From NCBI GenBank assembly GCA_040757335.1, contig JBFLXB010000014.1, forward strand, positions 1 to 62,500: a stretch of DNA of 62,500 nucleotides, written 5' to 3'. Of the stretch, positions 47,936 to 56,515 are shown one piece after another. The position numbers and the translations under genes were made by a program. The DNA comes from Nitrospirota bacterium. Lineage in GTDB: Bacteria; Nitrospirota; Nitrospiria; 2-01-FULL-66-17. The notes under the pieces are model-generated. The model was not told the origin of the DNA, searched no databases, and was given only the letters and a program-made list of their open reading frames with translations. The first letter of the stretch is position 1. Every line of letters begins with the position of its first letter.

Positions 47936-48651
47936 GGCGCCGCCTCCAGCAGGTGATGGTCGGAAAAACTGAAGTACCGCTCGGATCCCACGACCACGTG
48001 ATCGAGCATCGGGATCCCCAACAATCGGCCACAGGCGGCGAGCCGTGCCGTCAACTCTCGGTCCTCCCGGCTGGGGGTCTCGTCTCCGCTCGGATGGTTG
48101 TGGAGGAAAATGACCGCGGCGGCCGACGCCCGCACCGCCGGGGCGAACGCTTCCCGCGGGTGCACGAGGCTCGCCGTCAGGCTCCCCTCCGAGATCGTTC
48201 GCTCCGACACCACGCGGTGCCTGCCGTCGAGATAGAGCCCGACGAACCGTTCTTGCTTGAGCCCCCTCATCAGCGGGCCGAAGTGCTCGAAGACGATCGC
48301 ACTGGACTCGATGGGCGCGCCGAGCCGCAAGGGGGCGGCCGCCACTCGGCGGCCCAACTCTTGGGCGGCCTTGAGTTGGGCGGCTTTGGCTGGTCCCACG
48401 CCGTCGATCCCACAGAGTTCGGCGACCGATGCCTGCGCCAGCCCGCGCAAATCACCAAATTCCGACAAGAGCCGCACGGCAAGATCGACCGCGCTCTGCT
48501 GTTTGCGACCGGTGCGGAGGAGGATCGCGATCAGGTGCGCGTCGGTCATCCCATCCGCGCCGCGTTCCAACAACCGTTCCCGCGGCCGTTCGTCGCAGGG
48601 CCACACTGAAATAGGATACGACCGGGGACGGATTGGTTCGCTCTGGCGCAC
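47932..48651 (-). CDS. radC: RadC/JAB-domain protein
   Basis: The 239-residue product starts at GTG 48649-48651 behind GAGGG; open sequence upstream has no ribosome site. N-terminal helix-hairpin-helix with GIDGVGPAKAAQLKAAQELG near 94-113, then the MPN/JAB domain with metal-binding HNHPSGDETPSRED near 191-204. Despite the name, RadC proteins are not proven repair factors; a JAB metalloprotease fold is clear. Followed by two small coupled genes of unknown function. Confidence 0.9.
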   Translation of the reverse strand: MRQSEPIRPRSYPISVWPCDERPRERLLERGADGMTDAHLIAILLRTGRKQQSAVDLAVRLLSEFGDLRGLAQASVAELCGIDGVGPAKAAQLKAAQELGRRVAAAPLRLGAPIESSAIVFEHFGPLMRGLKQERFVGLYLDGRHRVVSERTISEGSLTASLVHPREAFAPAVRASAAAVIFLHNHPSGDETPSREDRELTARLAACGRLLGIPMLDHVVVGSERYFSFSDHHLLEAAP

Positions 48652-48735
48652 CTTACCCTCTAGCGACAATTTTTGACACTCCCCGTCAATCTCCTGACAC
48701 AGTGGCAAGGGTTTACCCCGTCTATCCCGGCCAAG

Positions 48736-48759
48736 GGACCGCTTCTCACGGTCCTTTTT
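48736..48759 (+). terminator. Intrinsic terminator with no gene before it; possible attenuator
   Basis: GGACCG-CTTCTCA-CGGTCC followed by five T is a textbook rho-independent terminator on the plus strand. The only plus-strand gene nearby starts 97 bases downstream (48856), and no gene lies upstream on this strand. TTGAC-ACTCCCC-GTCAA at 48674-48690 is an operator-like inverted repeat ahead of it. The arrangement suggests either a small RNA or a leader that stops before the zinc-ribbon gene under some condition. Confidence 0.6.
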
Positions 48760-48855
48760 GCACGAAGCCGGTGGCATACCGCTTGCTGAATAGGTGCCTC
48801 CATGCGTTCGATTTCGTGCTCATTGCGTCATCCACCACCCACCAAGGAGTCGCCC

Positions 48856-49014
48856 ATGACCTGTCCAAAATGCAGTGGGATGATGTACAGCGAGCGGCTG
48901 TCCGATTACTTTCTCACCTTTTATGCCTGGAAGTGCGTCAACTGCGGATCCATCGTTGATCACACGATCTTGGAGAACCAACGCAAAGACGCCGCCCCAC
49001 TGACCGTCCGTTGA
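48856..49014 (+). CDS. Small zinc-ribbon protein
   Basis: The 52-residue product MTCPKCSGMMYSERLSDYF has two cysteine pairs (CPKC and CVNC) of a zinc ribbon. AAGGAG lies 7 bases before the ATG. Such short proteins are frequent and conserved in Nitrospira-like genomes but their function is unknown. It converges on the lipoprotein gene with a gap of three bases, and its leader holds the terminator at 48736-48759. Confidence 0.75.
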   Translation: MTCPKCSGMMYSERLSDYFLTFYAWKCVNCGSIVDHTILENQRKDAAPLTVR

Positions 49015-49017
49015 GCG

Positions 49018-49635
49018 CTACGGACGCGCCTCGCGGGGGCCGGCGCCGCACGGATCCATCGGGAACTGGAATTCCAGCGATTGCGGTTCGTCCAGGATCT
49101 CGATTCCTCTGATAGTTAAGACGGTCTGAGCACAGTCGGGGGTCGTCGGCGGTCGGAAGTACAACACGCCTTCCACGCGGCCGCCGATCCCGAGTTGCGT
49201 CGCGGGCATGCGCGCCGCGCGAAGCTGTTCCAACTCCCGTTTGACGACCGCCGGCGCCTTGGCCACCAGTTCCACCGCCTTCTCATCCATCCCGCCTCGC
49301 CGGTACGTGCGGACCAGATCATCGTCGCTCAGCACTTCGCTGACGGGTCCCGACGCGGCGCCCAGCGTCGACGGCTTGAGATCCACTGCCAGGTCATGCG
49401 CCGTGCGGTTTTCCACGCTGACGAAAAACGCCGAGAAATACGCGCCGATGTCCACGCCGTACTGCCGCCGGTCCTCGCTGCCGAGTCGGGTGTCGATCGG
49501 CCGGACGTGAACCACCACATCGCGCGCACCGGGCGTCTCGGTGACCGCGAGGGGGGCAAACACCGGGGGGCGCGGGGTGCAGGCCACGGCCACGCCAACC
49601 GCGAGCAGGCTCATCACGGCCAACGCGCCACGCAC
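49018..49635 (-). CDS. Predicted lipoprotein of unknown function
   Basis: The 205-residue reading from GTG 49633-49635 has a short basic start, a hydrophobic stretch and the lipobox VAVAC-TPRP, so the protein should be lipid-anchored. TTG 49695 and ATG 49614 are alternative starts; none has a clear ribosome site. Sequence after the anchor is strand-rich (DVVVHVRPIDTRLG ... FFVSVENRTAHDLAVDLKPS), resembling immunoglobulin-like periplasmic domains, but no family is recognised. A 70 bp tandem repeat lies just upstream. Confidence 0.65.
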   Translation of the reverse strand: MRGALAVMSLLAVGVAVACTPRPPVFAPLAVTETPGARDVVVHVRPIDTRLGSEDRRQYGVDIGAYFSAFFVSVENRTAHDLAVDLKPSTLGAASGPVSEVLSDDDLVRTYRRGGMDEKAVELVAKAPAVVKRELEQLRAARMPATQLGIGGRVEGVLYFRPPTTPDCAQTVLTIRGIEILDEPQSLEFQFPMDPCGAGPREARP

Positions 49636-49740
49636 CGGGTCGAGACAACGCCCGACGAGGGTCCGGCCCCTCTGATCTGGAAGGTCACTGGCCAATGGAC
49701 GTCGCGGGATGATAGCGGAGCGGGCCCATTGCTGTCAAAA

Positions 49741-50019
49741 CCTGCAGCGCACCACGTAGTGGTGCGCCATGTCCATTGGGCCGCAGGCTACCCCCCAGGT
49801 GGCGCAGCAACCTGCAGCGCACCACGTAGTGGTGCGCCATGTCGATGGGCCGCAGGCGTCTTTCCAGGTGGCGCAGCAACCTGCAGCGCACCACGTAGTG
49901 GTGCGCCATGTCCATTGGGCCGCAGGCTACCCCCCAGGTGGCGCAGCAACCTGCAGCGCACCACGCCGCGGTGCGCCATGTCGATTGGGCCGCAGGCTAC
50001 CCCCCAGGTGGCGAAGCAA
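49741..50019. repeat. Tandem repeat, four copies of a 69-70 bp unit
   Basis: Units at 49741-49810, 49811-49879, 49880-49949 and 49950-50019 follow each other without spacers. Each starts CCTGCAGCGCACCAC and contains a hairpin GCGCACCAC-GTA-GTGGTGCGC; the last unit has a changed loop and one stem mismatch. Units 1 and 3 are nearly identical and unit 2 diverges in the second half. It sits between the lipoprotein start and the secF stop. It is not a CRISPR array. Confidence 0.92.
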
Positions 50020-50043
50020 CGTACGGGCTCGTCACCAAACGAC

Positions 50044-50964
50044 TCAGGCCGTTCGCTTGAGCAACTTGCCTTGCGCGCCGGGCCACAGCAGGAGCAACGG
50101 ACTCGCCACGAAAATCGACGAATACGTGCCGACCACCACCCCCATGAGCAGCGCGAGGGAGAAGTCGTGGATGACTTCGCCCCCGAAAAAGAATAATGCG
50201 ACCAACACCAGAAACACGGTGAGCGACACGACGATCGTCCGCGACAACACCTGGTTGATGCCCTGGTTGATCACCTGTCCCAACGGGTCGCGTCGCCGAT
50301 TGCGCAGATTCTCCCGTATTCGATCGAACACGACCACCGTGTCGGTCAGCGAATACCCGGCCAGCGTCAACAGGGCGGTTACGATCAGCAGATTGATCTC
50401 CCGTCCCAACATCCCCATGATGCCGAGCACGGCCAATACGTCGTGAAACGTGGCGACCGCGGCCGCGACGCCGAAGCGGAACTCGAATCGCAGGGCGATG
50501 TAGATGACGATCCCGATCATCGCGATGGTGATGGCCTTCACTGCGTCCTGCTGCAACTTGGCTCCGACCGTGGGACCGATCTCGGTCGTGCTGTCGACCA
50601 CGAACGGATTGTCCGCGAACCCTTTCTTGAACACCTCGACCAGTCGGTCCGCGGTCTTTTCCTGAATCGTCGTTTGTTTCTTGACGCGGATCAGCAGCTT
50701 GTTGCCCTCGGTGAATTCCTGGAGTTCGGCGTCCGGAAACCCTTCCCGTTCCAGCAGAGCCCGCGCCTCGTCCAGGTGGGCCGGCTGTTCAAATTGCAGT
50801 TGAACCGCCGTGCCGCCCGCGAAGTCGATCCCGGTATTGGCCTGGCCGCGCGCGATCTGAATGATCGTGATCACGCCCAGCACCGCGAGAATCGCCGAGA
50901 ACACGAACGCGTAGTTGCGTTTCCCAATAAAGTCGATGTTCGTCTTGCCCAGCAGCTCAAACAT
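50044..50964 (-). CDS. secF: Protein translocase subunit SecF
   Basis: The 306-residue protein has an N-terminal helix, the first periplasmic loop (GIDFAGGTAVQLQF near 43-56), then five membrane helices with ALRFEFRFGVAAAVATFHDVL, the conserved GYSLTDTVVVFDRIREN and FFGGEVIHDFSLALLMG. It works with SecD in proton-driven late steps of export through SecYEG. GAGGGGAG precedes the ATG. It is 8 nt after secD. Length typical. Confidence 0.96.
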   Translation of the reverse strand: MFELLGKTNIDFIGKRNYAFVFSAILAVLGVITIIQIARGQANTGIDFAGGTAVQLQFEQPAHLDEARALLEREGFPDAELQEFTEGNKLLIRVKKQTTIQEKTADRLVEVFKKGFADNPFVVDSTTEIGPTVGAKLQQDAVKAITIAMIGIVIYIALRFEFRFGVAAAVATFHDVLAVLGIMGMLGREINLLIVTALLTLAGYSLTDTVVVFDRIRENLRNRRRDPLGQVINQGINQVLSRTIVVSLTVFLVLVALFFFGGEVIHDFSLALLMGVVVGTYSSIFVASPLLLLWPGAQGKLLKRTA

Positions 50965-50972
50965 GGCTCCCC

Positions 50973-52604
50973 TCAGATGCTTAACTGCGCGACTTTCGCC
51001 CGCGCATTAATCAGATCGAAGACGACCTTGGTGCCGACCAACGCGGTAAAGAGATTGATCGTCACCCCCAGACTCAGCGTGACCGCAAACCCTTTGATCG
51101 GCCCGGTTCCGAACAGGAACAACACCAGCGCCGTGATCAACGTGGTGACGTGGGAATCGACGACGGTGAGAAACGCCTTTTCGTACCCCGCGTCCACGGC
51201 CAAACGCACGGGTTTGCCTTGACGCAGTTCTTCCCGGATTCGCTCGAAGATCAGCACGTTGGAGTCGACCGACATGCCGATCGTCAGGATGATGCCCGCA
51301 ATGCCGGGCAACGTCAGCGTAGCGTTGAGGGCGGCCAGGGCGCCGATCAGCAACAGCACGTTGAGCACCAGCGCGAAGTCGGCGATCACGCCGGCGAGCC
51401 GGTAGTAGATCGCCATGAACGCGACGACCAGCAGCGTGCCGATCCACGCGGCGCGGATGCCCGCGTCGATCGAGTCTTGGCCGAGCGACGGCCCCACGGT
51501 CACGTTTTGAATCACGTTCACGGGGGCGGGCAACGCCCCCGCGCGCAGCACGATGGCGAGGTCATTGGCCTCGTCCATCGTAAAGGCGCCGGAGATCTGC
51601 GCGCGGCCGCCGCCGATCCGTTCCTGAATCACCGGCGCGGAATAGATCGAATCGTCCAACACGATCGCCAGCCGTTTTCTCACGTTTTCCGAGGTGATCC
51701 GCTCGAACTGGGCGGCTCCGGCGCCGTCGAAGGTGATCGAGACCTGCGGCTCGTTGAACTCGCCGATCGTCACCAGCGCGTCCTGGAGGGATTCGCCCGT
51801 CATCACCGCCCGCTCTTTGACGAGATACGGGCGCTTGCTGACCGGGCCTTCTTCCGCGGTCACCCGCTCGAAGAGGATCTGGTCACCCGGCGGCACCTTG
51901 GCCTGCCATTCCGCGAGCAACGCCTCCTCTTGCCCGGGGAGGACCTGGGGGGGGAGCTGCGCCGCCACGGGGCTCTCTTCGTCGAGAAGCTTGAACTCCA
52001 ACAACGCGGTCTTGCCGATCACGTTCAGCGCTCGCTGCGGATCCTTTTCCCCGGGCAATTGAATGAGGATCTGCCGCTCGCCCTGCATTTGAATCAACGG
52101 CTCGGTAACTCCGAACTGATCGATCCGGTTTCGGATGGTCTCCAGGGCTTGGGAGACCGCCGCCTTTTGGATCCGATCAGCTTCGCCGCTTCGCAGGTCC
52201 AGGACGAGGGTCTCACCCTTCACATCGCCCGAGCGGAGCATCGCGAACCGATCGTCGACGATCTTGGAGATCTTTTCCCGATCCGCCACGTCGGTCATCG
52301 CGACCGCGACGGACCGGCCATCGCGCGCGGGCGTGGCATTGATCTGCTGTTCCTTGAGGCGATCACCGAGGTCGAGGACCGCGCGATCGAGCACGTTGTC
52401 CACCGCGCGCTCCACGTCGACTTCCATCACCAGGTGCATGCCGCCCTGGAGGTCGAGTCCCAAGGTAATCCCCTGGTGCGGGAGGAAGCGTTTCCACCAC
52501 TCCGGCATCGAATCGAACCACGGCGTCGAGGGGAGGAAGAAGATCACCGACAGAAGCACCGTGGCCCCGATAAGCAGAACCCGCCCTTTGACGCCGCGTT
52601 TCAC
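50973..52604 (-). CDS. secD: Protein translocase subunit SecD
   Basis: The 543-residue protein has an N-terminal helix, the GLDLQGGMHLVMEVDVERAV strand near 48-67, periplasmic P1 domain, and C-terminal helices with YRLAGVIADFALVLNVLLL and GMSVDSNVLIFERIREE (near 458-475). It pairs with SecF. GTG start 52602-52604 overlaps the yajC stop (GTGA). Order yajC-secD-secF is standard. Confidence 0.96.
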   Translation of the reverse strand: MKRGVKGRVLLIGATVLLSVIFFLPSTPWFDSMPEWWKRFLPHQGITLGLDLQGGMHLVMEVDVERAVDNVLDRAVLDLGDRLKEQQINATPARDGRSVAVAMTDVADREKISKIVDDRFAMLRSGDVKGETLVLDLRSGEADRIQKAAVSQALETIRNRIDQFGVTEPLIQMQGERQILIQLPGEKDPQRALNVIGKTALLEFKLLDEESPVAAQLPPQVLPGQEEALLAEWQAKVPPGDQILFERVTAEEGPVSKRPYLVKERAVMTGESLQDALVTIGEFNEPQVSITFDGAGAAQFERITSENVRKRLAIVLDDSIYSAPVIQERIGGGRAQISGAFTMDEANDLAIVLRAGALPAPVNVIQNVTVGPSLGQDSIDAGIRAAWIGTLLVVAFMAIYYRLAGVIADFALVLNVLLLIGALAALNATLTLPGIAGIILTIGMSVDSNVLIFERIREELRQGKPVRLAVDAGYEKAFLTVVDSHVTTLITALVLFLFGTGPIKGFAVTLSLGVTINLFTALVGTKVVFDLINARAKVAQLSI

Positions 52605-52993
52605 TTCGTCTCCTCGTCGTCGCCGCTCCGCAACTCCGCGATGGCGTCGCGTCGGATCTTGAGGCCGACGCCCTTGCCTACTTCGAGCGTGACCGTGTCT
52701 TTGGACAGGCTTTTGACCACGCCGTAAATTCCTCCGTTGGTCACGACTTTGTCATCCTTTTTCAGCGCCTCCAGCATGGCCCGGTGCTTTTTCTGCCGGC
52801 GCTGCTGGGGCATGATGAGCAACACGTAAAAGAGCACGATGATCAACAAGAACGGGATGAAGCCCGAGAGCGGACCGAGCGGTCCCCCCGGCCCCGCCGA
52901 CTCCTGCGCTCCGGCCACGGATGCGCTCATGAGCGATCCCGCCAACCCGACGCCGACCAAGACGTCGCCCCTCCGTACCCAAACCGTCCTCAC
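52601..52993 (-). CDS. yajC: Preprotein translocase subunit YajC
   Basis: The 130-residue protein starts at GTG 52991-52993, overlapping the tgt stop, after a strong GAGGAGGAG. A hydrophobic N-terminal segment resembling a signal peptide (ending near VAGAQ) precedes the YajC membrane helix (FIPFLLIIVLFYVLLIMP) and the cytoplasmic KKDDKVVTNGGIYGVV domain. The additional N-terminal hydrophobic segment is longer than in E. coli YajC. It joins the SecDF complex. Confidence 0.93.
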   Translation of the reverse strand: MRTVWVRRGDVLVGVGLAGSLMSASVAGAQESAGPGGPLGPLSGFIPFLLIIVLFYVLLIMPQQRRQKKHRAMLEALKKDDKVVTNGGIYGVVKSLSKDTVTLEVGKGVGLKIRRDAIAELRSGDDEETK

Positions 52994-54204
52994 TGAGGCT
53001 CCTCCTCGTGGTGTCCGACCACATCCTGCCGGTACCAGGCCGAGTGGCCGGTGCGCTCCCGCCATTGGCCGAATCGCGCCGCGGCGATGGCTTGGCGCAT
53101 CTCGGTCATCAGCCCGAGATAAAAGGTGAGATTGTGGATCGTGTGCACCCGCACGGCCAGGGGGTCGTTCGCCAGAAAGAGATGGCGCAGGTAGGCCCGC
53201 GAGAACCGGCGACAGGTCGAGCACGCGCACGCCGGGTCGAGCGGCCCGTCGTCGGCGGCGTATCGGGCGTGTTTGATCGACACCCTCCCCTCGCTGGTGA
53301 ACAGCCAGCCGGTTCTGGCGTGCCGCGTCGGGATCACGCAGTCGAACAGATCGACGCCGCGCGCCACCCCGTCGACCAGATCGCTCGGGGTGCCCACCCC
53401 CATCAGATAACGCGGGTGCGAGGCGGGTAATCGCGGGGCGACGTGCTCCACGATCCGGAGCATCTCGTCTTTCGGCTCGCCGACCGACACCCCGCCGATG
53501 GCATACCCGTCAAACCCCAGCGCGATGGTCTCGTCGACCGCGCGATCCCGTAACGGAAGCGAAAATCCTCCTTGCACGATGCCAAAGAGCAGCGACGGTC
53601 GGCTGCGCCGGGCCGCCGCGCACCGCCGCGCCCAGGCCACGGTCCGGCGAAGCGCGGCAGCCGCGTCCGCGTCGGTGGCTGGATACGCCAAACATTCGTC
53701 GAACGCCATCACGATGTCGGCCCCCAGCGCGTCCTGGACCTCGATCGCGCCTTCAGGCGTCAGGTGGTGGAGCGCGCCGTCCAGATGCGACCGAAACGAC
53801 ACGCCTTCATCCGTCACGCGACGCAGCGCGGCCAGGCTGTAGATCTGGAACCCTCCGCTGTCCGTGAGGATGGGACGGGGCCACGCCATGAACCGGTGCA
53901 AGCCGCCTTGGTCGGCGATGAGCCGATGGCCGGGCCGCACCATCAGATGATAGGCGTTGGCCAGGATGATCTGGGCGCCGACCGCAACGAGATCGTCCGG
54001 ATCCATCCCCTTGACCGCCGCGGACGTTCCCACCGGCATAAACGCCGGGGTCTCGATCACCCCGTGCGCAGTCTGCAACCGCCCCATGCGCGCCCCGGTG
54101 GCGGGATCGACGGCGACCACGGCGAAGCCTCCGCGCGCATCCTGCTCCATGCGGTCGGCGCGTTCGGCAACAGCCGTCGCAGTCTGGACCCGGCTTGACG
54201 CCAT
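52990..54204 (-). CDS. tgt: tRNA-guanine transglycosylase
   Basis: The 404-residue enzyme starts at ATG 54202-54204 (TGATG with the argS stop; GTG one codon ahead is possible). It has ILTDSGGFQIYSL near 112-124, FGIVQGG near 207, GYAIGGVSVGEPKDEM near 230-245 and the zinc site CACSTC ... H near the C-terminus. It exchanges guanine 34 of GU(N) tRNAs for preQ1 in queuosine synthesis. The tgt-yajC-secDF order is common. A basic N-terminal extension of about 20 residues precedes the TIM barrel. Confidence 0.95.
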   Translation of the reverse strand: MASSRVQTATAVAERADRMEQDARGGFAVVAVDPATGARMGRLQTAHGVIETPAFMPVGTSAAVKGMDPDDLVAVGAQIILANAYHLMVRPGHRLIADQGGLHRFMAWPRPILTDSGGFQIYSLAALRRVTDEGVSFRSHLDGALHHLTPEGAIEVQDALGADIVMAFDECLAYPATDADAAAALRRTVAWARRCAAARRSRPSLLFGIVQGGFSLPLRDRAVDETIALGFDGYAIGGVSVGEPKDEMLRIVEHVAPRLPASHPRYLMGVGTPSDLVDGVARGVDLFDCVIPTRHARTGWLFTSEGRVSIKHARYAADDGPLDPACACSTCRRFSRAYLRHLFLANDPLAVRVHTIHNLTFYLGLMTEMRQAIAAARFGQWRERTGHSAWYRQDVVGHHEEEPQ

Positions 54205-55883
54205 CACATGCGTTCCGGAGCGGAGACCCCGAGGATCGCCAGACCGTTGCGGATGACCACCCCGGTAGCCGCGGCCAACGCGAGGCGCGCGACCGAAGCC
54301 ACGCGATCCTCTCCGATGATCCGGTGTTTGTAGTAGTAGGCGTGAAACTGGGACGCGAGCTCTTGCAGGAAGTACGCGAGACGATGCGGTTCATACGCGG
54401 CCGCTGCGTCCACAATGACGTCCGGAAACGCGGCCAGGGCCTTGAGCAACCCGATCTCTTCGGGCAGATCAAGACGCGCGAGCTCGGGTTCGCCGAGCGC
54501 GTGCCACGACAGCGCCTGATCCGCGGCAGTGCGCAACACACTGGCCACGCGGGCGTGCGCGTACTGGATGTAATATACCGGATTCTCCGCGGACTGCTCC
54601 TTGACCAATTCGAGGTCGAAGTCCATCGGACTGTCCAGTCGGCGCATCTGAAACGTCAGCAGGGCCGCGTCACGGCCGACTTCGTCGATCACATCGCGCA
54701 GCGTGATGAACGTGCCCGCCCGCTTTGACATCGCCACGGGCTTGCCCTTACGGACCACGCTGACCAGCTGGGCGATCTCCACCCGCAGACGGTCGTCGGG
54801 GTAACCCAGTGCCCGCAGCAACGCTCGGATCCGGGCCACATACCCGTGGTGGTCAGCCCCCCAGAGGTCGACCAGCACGTCGTGTCCGGCCGTGAGTTTC
54901 TGCAGGTGATAGGCCAAGTCCGAGGCGAGGTACGTCCACTCTCCGTCCTGCTTCCGAATCACGCGATCTTTCTCGTCACCGAGCATCGACGATTGGAACC
55001 AGACCGCCCCATCCGCCTCGTACACGTACCCGAGCGATCTCAAACGCTCGACGACCTGCTCGACGGCCCCCGCGGCAAACAGGGCTCGTTCACTCACCCA
55101 GGAATCGAACGCGATCCCGAACGCGTCGAGGTCCGCGCGAATTTCGGCCATCAGGCGTTGATACGCCGCCGCCGTCAGCGCGGCCACCGCGTCTTCCCGC
55201 GGCACGTCCAGATATCGGGCCCCGGCGTCCGCCGCGACGTCTCGCGCGATTTCTTCGACATACGCGCCGTGATAGCCGTCGTCCGGCATGGACGTGGCTC
55301 GGCCGACCAGCGTGCAGTAGCGCGCCCACACCGATTCGCCGAGCAGCCGCATCTGGCGACCGGCGTCGTTGATGTAGTACTCGCGCTGGACCGTATGTCC
55401 CGCGGCCGCGAGCAGGTTGGCCAGTCCGAGCCCCACGGCGGCGAGCCGCCCGTGCCCCACGTGCAAGGGGCCCGTGGGGTTGGCGCTCACAAACTCCACT
55501 TGGACGGTGCGTCCGGTCGGGTCCCCGCGGCCGTAGGAGGCTCCCGCCGCCAACACCTCCGGGATCAGGTTGCGCCACGCCTCGCGGCGCACGGTGACGT
55601 TGAGGTACCCGGGTCCCGCCACCTCCACGGCCTCGAGCAGGTCTCCGGTCTCGATATGCTGTTTGATGATGTCCGCCACCTGGCGAGGCGGACGGCGTTC
55701 GGCGGCACCGAGGGTCAGCGCGACCGTGGTCGCAAAGTCGCCCCATGCGCCGCGTTTCGGCGCCTCGACCGATACCGGAACGGGGTCACTCCGGAGATCG
55801 CCGGAAGACCGCGCACGATCGAGAGCCCGTTGCAGGATCTCGGCGACGCGCTTTTTTATGGAAATCGCCACTGTGGCCGGCAT
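54204..55883 (-). CDS. argS: Arginyl-tRNA synthetase
   Basis: The 559-residue class I synthetase has an N-terminal Add-1 domain, VEFVSANPTGPLHVGHGR near 123-140 (the HIGH-type motif as HVGH), a KMSKS-like VAMSKRAG near 370-377 and a C-terminal DALR anticodon-binding domain. It charges tRNA-Arg. It begins the operon argS-tgt-yajC-secD-secF. The promoter at 55898-55925 puts the expected transcript start within about 8 bases of the ATG, although AGGGGG lies 8 bases before it. Confidence 0.95.
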   Translation of the reverse strand: MPATVAISIKKRVAEILQRALDRARSSGDLRSDPVPVSVEAPKRGAWGDFATTVALTLGAAERRPPRQVADIIKQHIETGDLLEAVEVAGPGYLNVTVRREAWRNLIPEVLAAGASYGRGDPTGRTVQVEFVSANPTGPLHVGHGRLAAVGLGLANLLAAAGHTVQREYYINDAGRQMRLLGESVWARYCTLVGRATSMPDDGYHGAYVEEIARDVAADAGARYLDVPREDAVAALTAAAYQRLMAEIRADLDAFGIAFDSWVSERALFAAGAVEQVVERLRSLGYVYEADGAVWFQSSMLGDEKDRVIRKQDGEWTYLASDLAYHLQKLTAGHDVLVDLWGADHHGYVARIRALLRALGYPDDRLRVEIAQLVSVVRKGKPVAMSKRAGTFITLRDVIDEVGRDAALLTFQMRRLDSPMDFDLELVKEQSAENPVYYIQYAHARVASVLRTAADQALSWHALGEPELARLDLPEEIGLLKALAAFPDVIVDAAAAYEPHRLAYFLQELASQFHAYYYKHRIIGEDRVASVARLALAAATGVVIRNGLAILGVSAPERM

Positions 55884-55897
55884 AAACGTAGCCCCCT

Positions 55898-55925
55898 AGT
55901 ATAGTAATCGGCGCTCAAAAGTCAA
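55898..55925 (-). promoter_or_regulatory. Strong sigma70-like promoter of argS-tgt-yajC-secDF
   Basis: TTGACT (55920-55925) and TATACT (55898-55903) on the minus strand are 16 nt apart, each one base from consensus. Initiation would be near 55891, giving a leader of only about 8 nt to the ATG at 55883. The AGGGGG that looks like a ribosome site would then lie at or before the first transcribed base. Confidence 0.75.
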
Positions 55926-55966
55926 CGAATTCCGAGCGCTGCGCGACGGTCGCGGTGTCCCGGACT

Positions 55967-55982
55967 CGCGACGTTCGTCGCG
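55967..55982. terminator. Stem-loop between fliS and argS
   Basis: CGCGAC-GTTC-GTCGCG is a perfect short hairpin about 45 bases beyond the fliS stop, in its direction of transcription. It is not followed by a U-run, so it would be a weak intrinsic terminator at best. The rest of this 143-base gap has the argS promoter and nothing else recognisable. Confidence 0.35.
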
Positions 55983-56026
55983 CCAGCGCCGCGTCGGCGA
56001 GGCGGCCGCGGTGTGCGGATGCGGTG

Positions 56027-56515
56027 TCAGTCCTCGGTGGGAGAGCTGTGCGCCGGAAACAGCGGGGGCAGTGAGCGTGGGTCGTCCGCTTCCGCCGGGG
56101 CCGGAAAGCTCGAATCCGGCCCCGGCGGAAGCACCTGGATCCAGCCGTCCATCAGGGTCGAGAACAGGCGTTCGACCTCGGCCAAGGCGTCGTCACACGC
56201 CTGGTCGGACCTGTGGTCGGTGGCCGCGGTCAGGCGGTGCATCATGTAGCGATACAGCGAAACGAGGTCGACGACGTTGTCAGGCTCCTCCCGCTGGGTC
56301 AGGGCGTTGGACAGTTCCATCAGGATGGCCACCACGGCATGGACGTCGCGGCGACGTCCGGCTCGCGCGTGGCGCGCGCGCCGCAGCCGAGCCAGGGCTT
56401 CCGAATAGAGCAGGACCACCACGCGATCGATGGAGGCCACCCCGGCGTCGGTGGGCGCGGCCGGAGCCCACCACGACGGAAGCGCCGAACCGGCGACACG
56501 GGGAGGCGCGGTCAC
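56027..56515 (-). CDS. fliS: Flagellin chaperone FliS
   Basis: The 162-residue product has the FliS helical-bundle pattern: VVVLLYSEALARLRRARHARAG near 32-53, DVHAVVAILMELSNALTQRE near 57-76, LVSLYRYMMHRLTAAT near 83-98 and LMDGWIQV near 120-127. FliS binds the flagellin C-terminus before export. Both ends are longer than in the usual 120-130 residue protein, with a proline-rich tail. GTG start overlaps fliW by 4 nt. Confidence 0.82.
   Translation of the reverse strand: MTAPPRVAGSALPSWWAPAAPTDAGVASIDRVVVLLYSEALARLRRARHARAGRRRDVHAVVAILMELSNALTQREEPDNVVDLVSLYRYMMHRLTAATDHRSDQACDDALAEVERLFSTLMDGWIQVLPPGPDSSFPAPAEADDPRSLPPLFPAHSSPTED

Noticed and set aside
48674-48760. Known riboswitch (cyclic-di-GMP, fluoride, preQ1) before the zinc-ribbon gene
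   Set aside because: I could not fit the conserved core of any class I know; only the terminator and an inverted repeat are supported.
49741-50019. CRISPR array
   Set aside because: The units are contiguous without unique spacers, too long for a repeat, and there are no cas genes.
49769-50446. Plus-strand frame through the tandem repeat into secF
   Set aside because: Produced by the repeat being a near multiple of three and by the secF shadow; translation of the repeat has no signal of selection.
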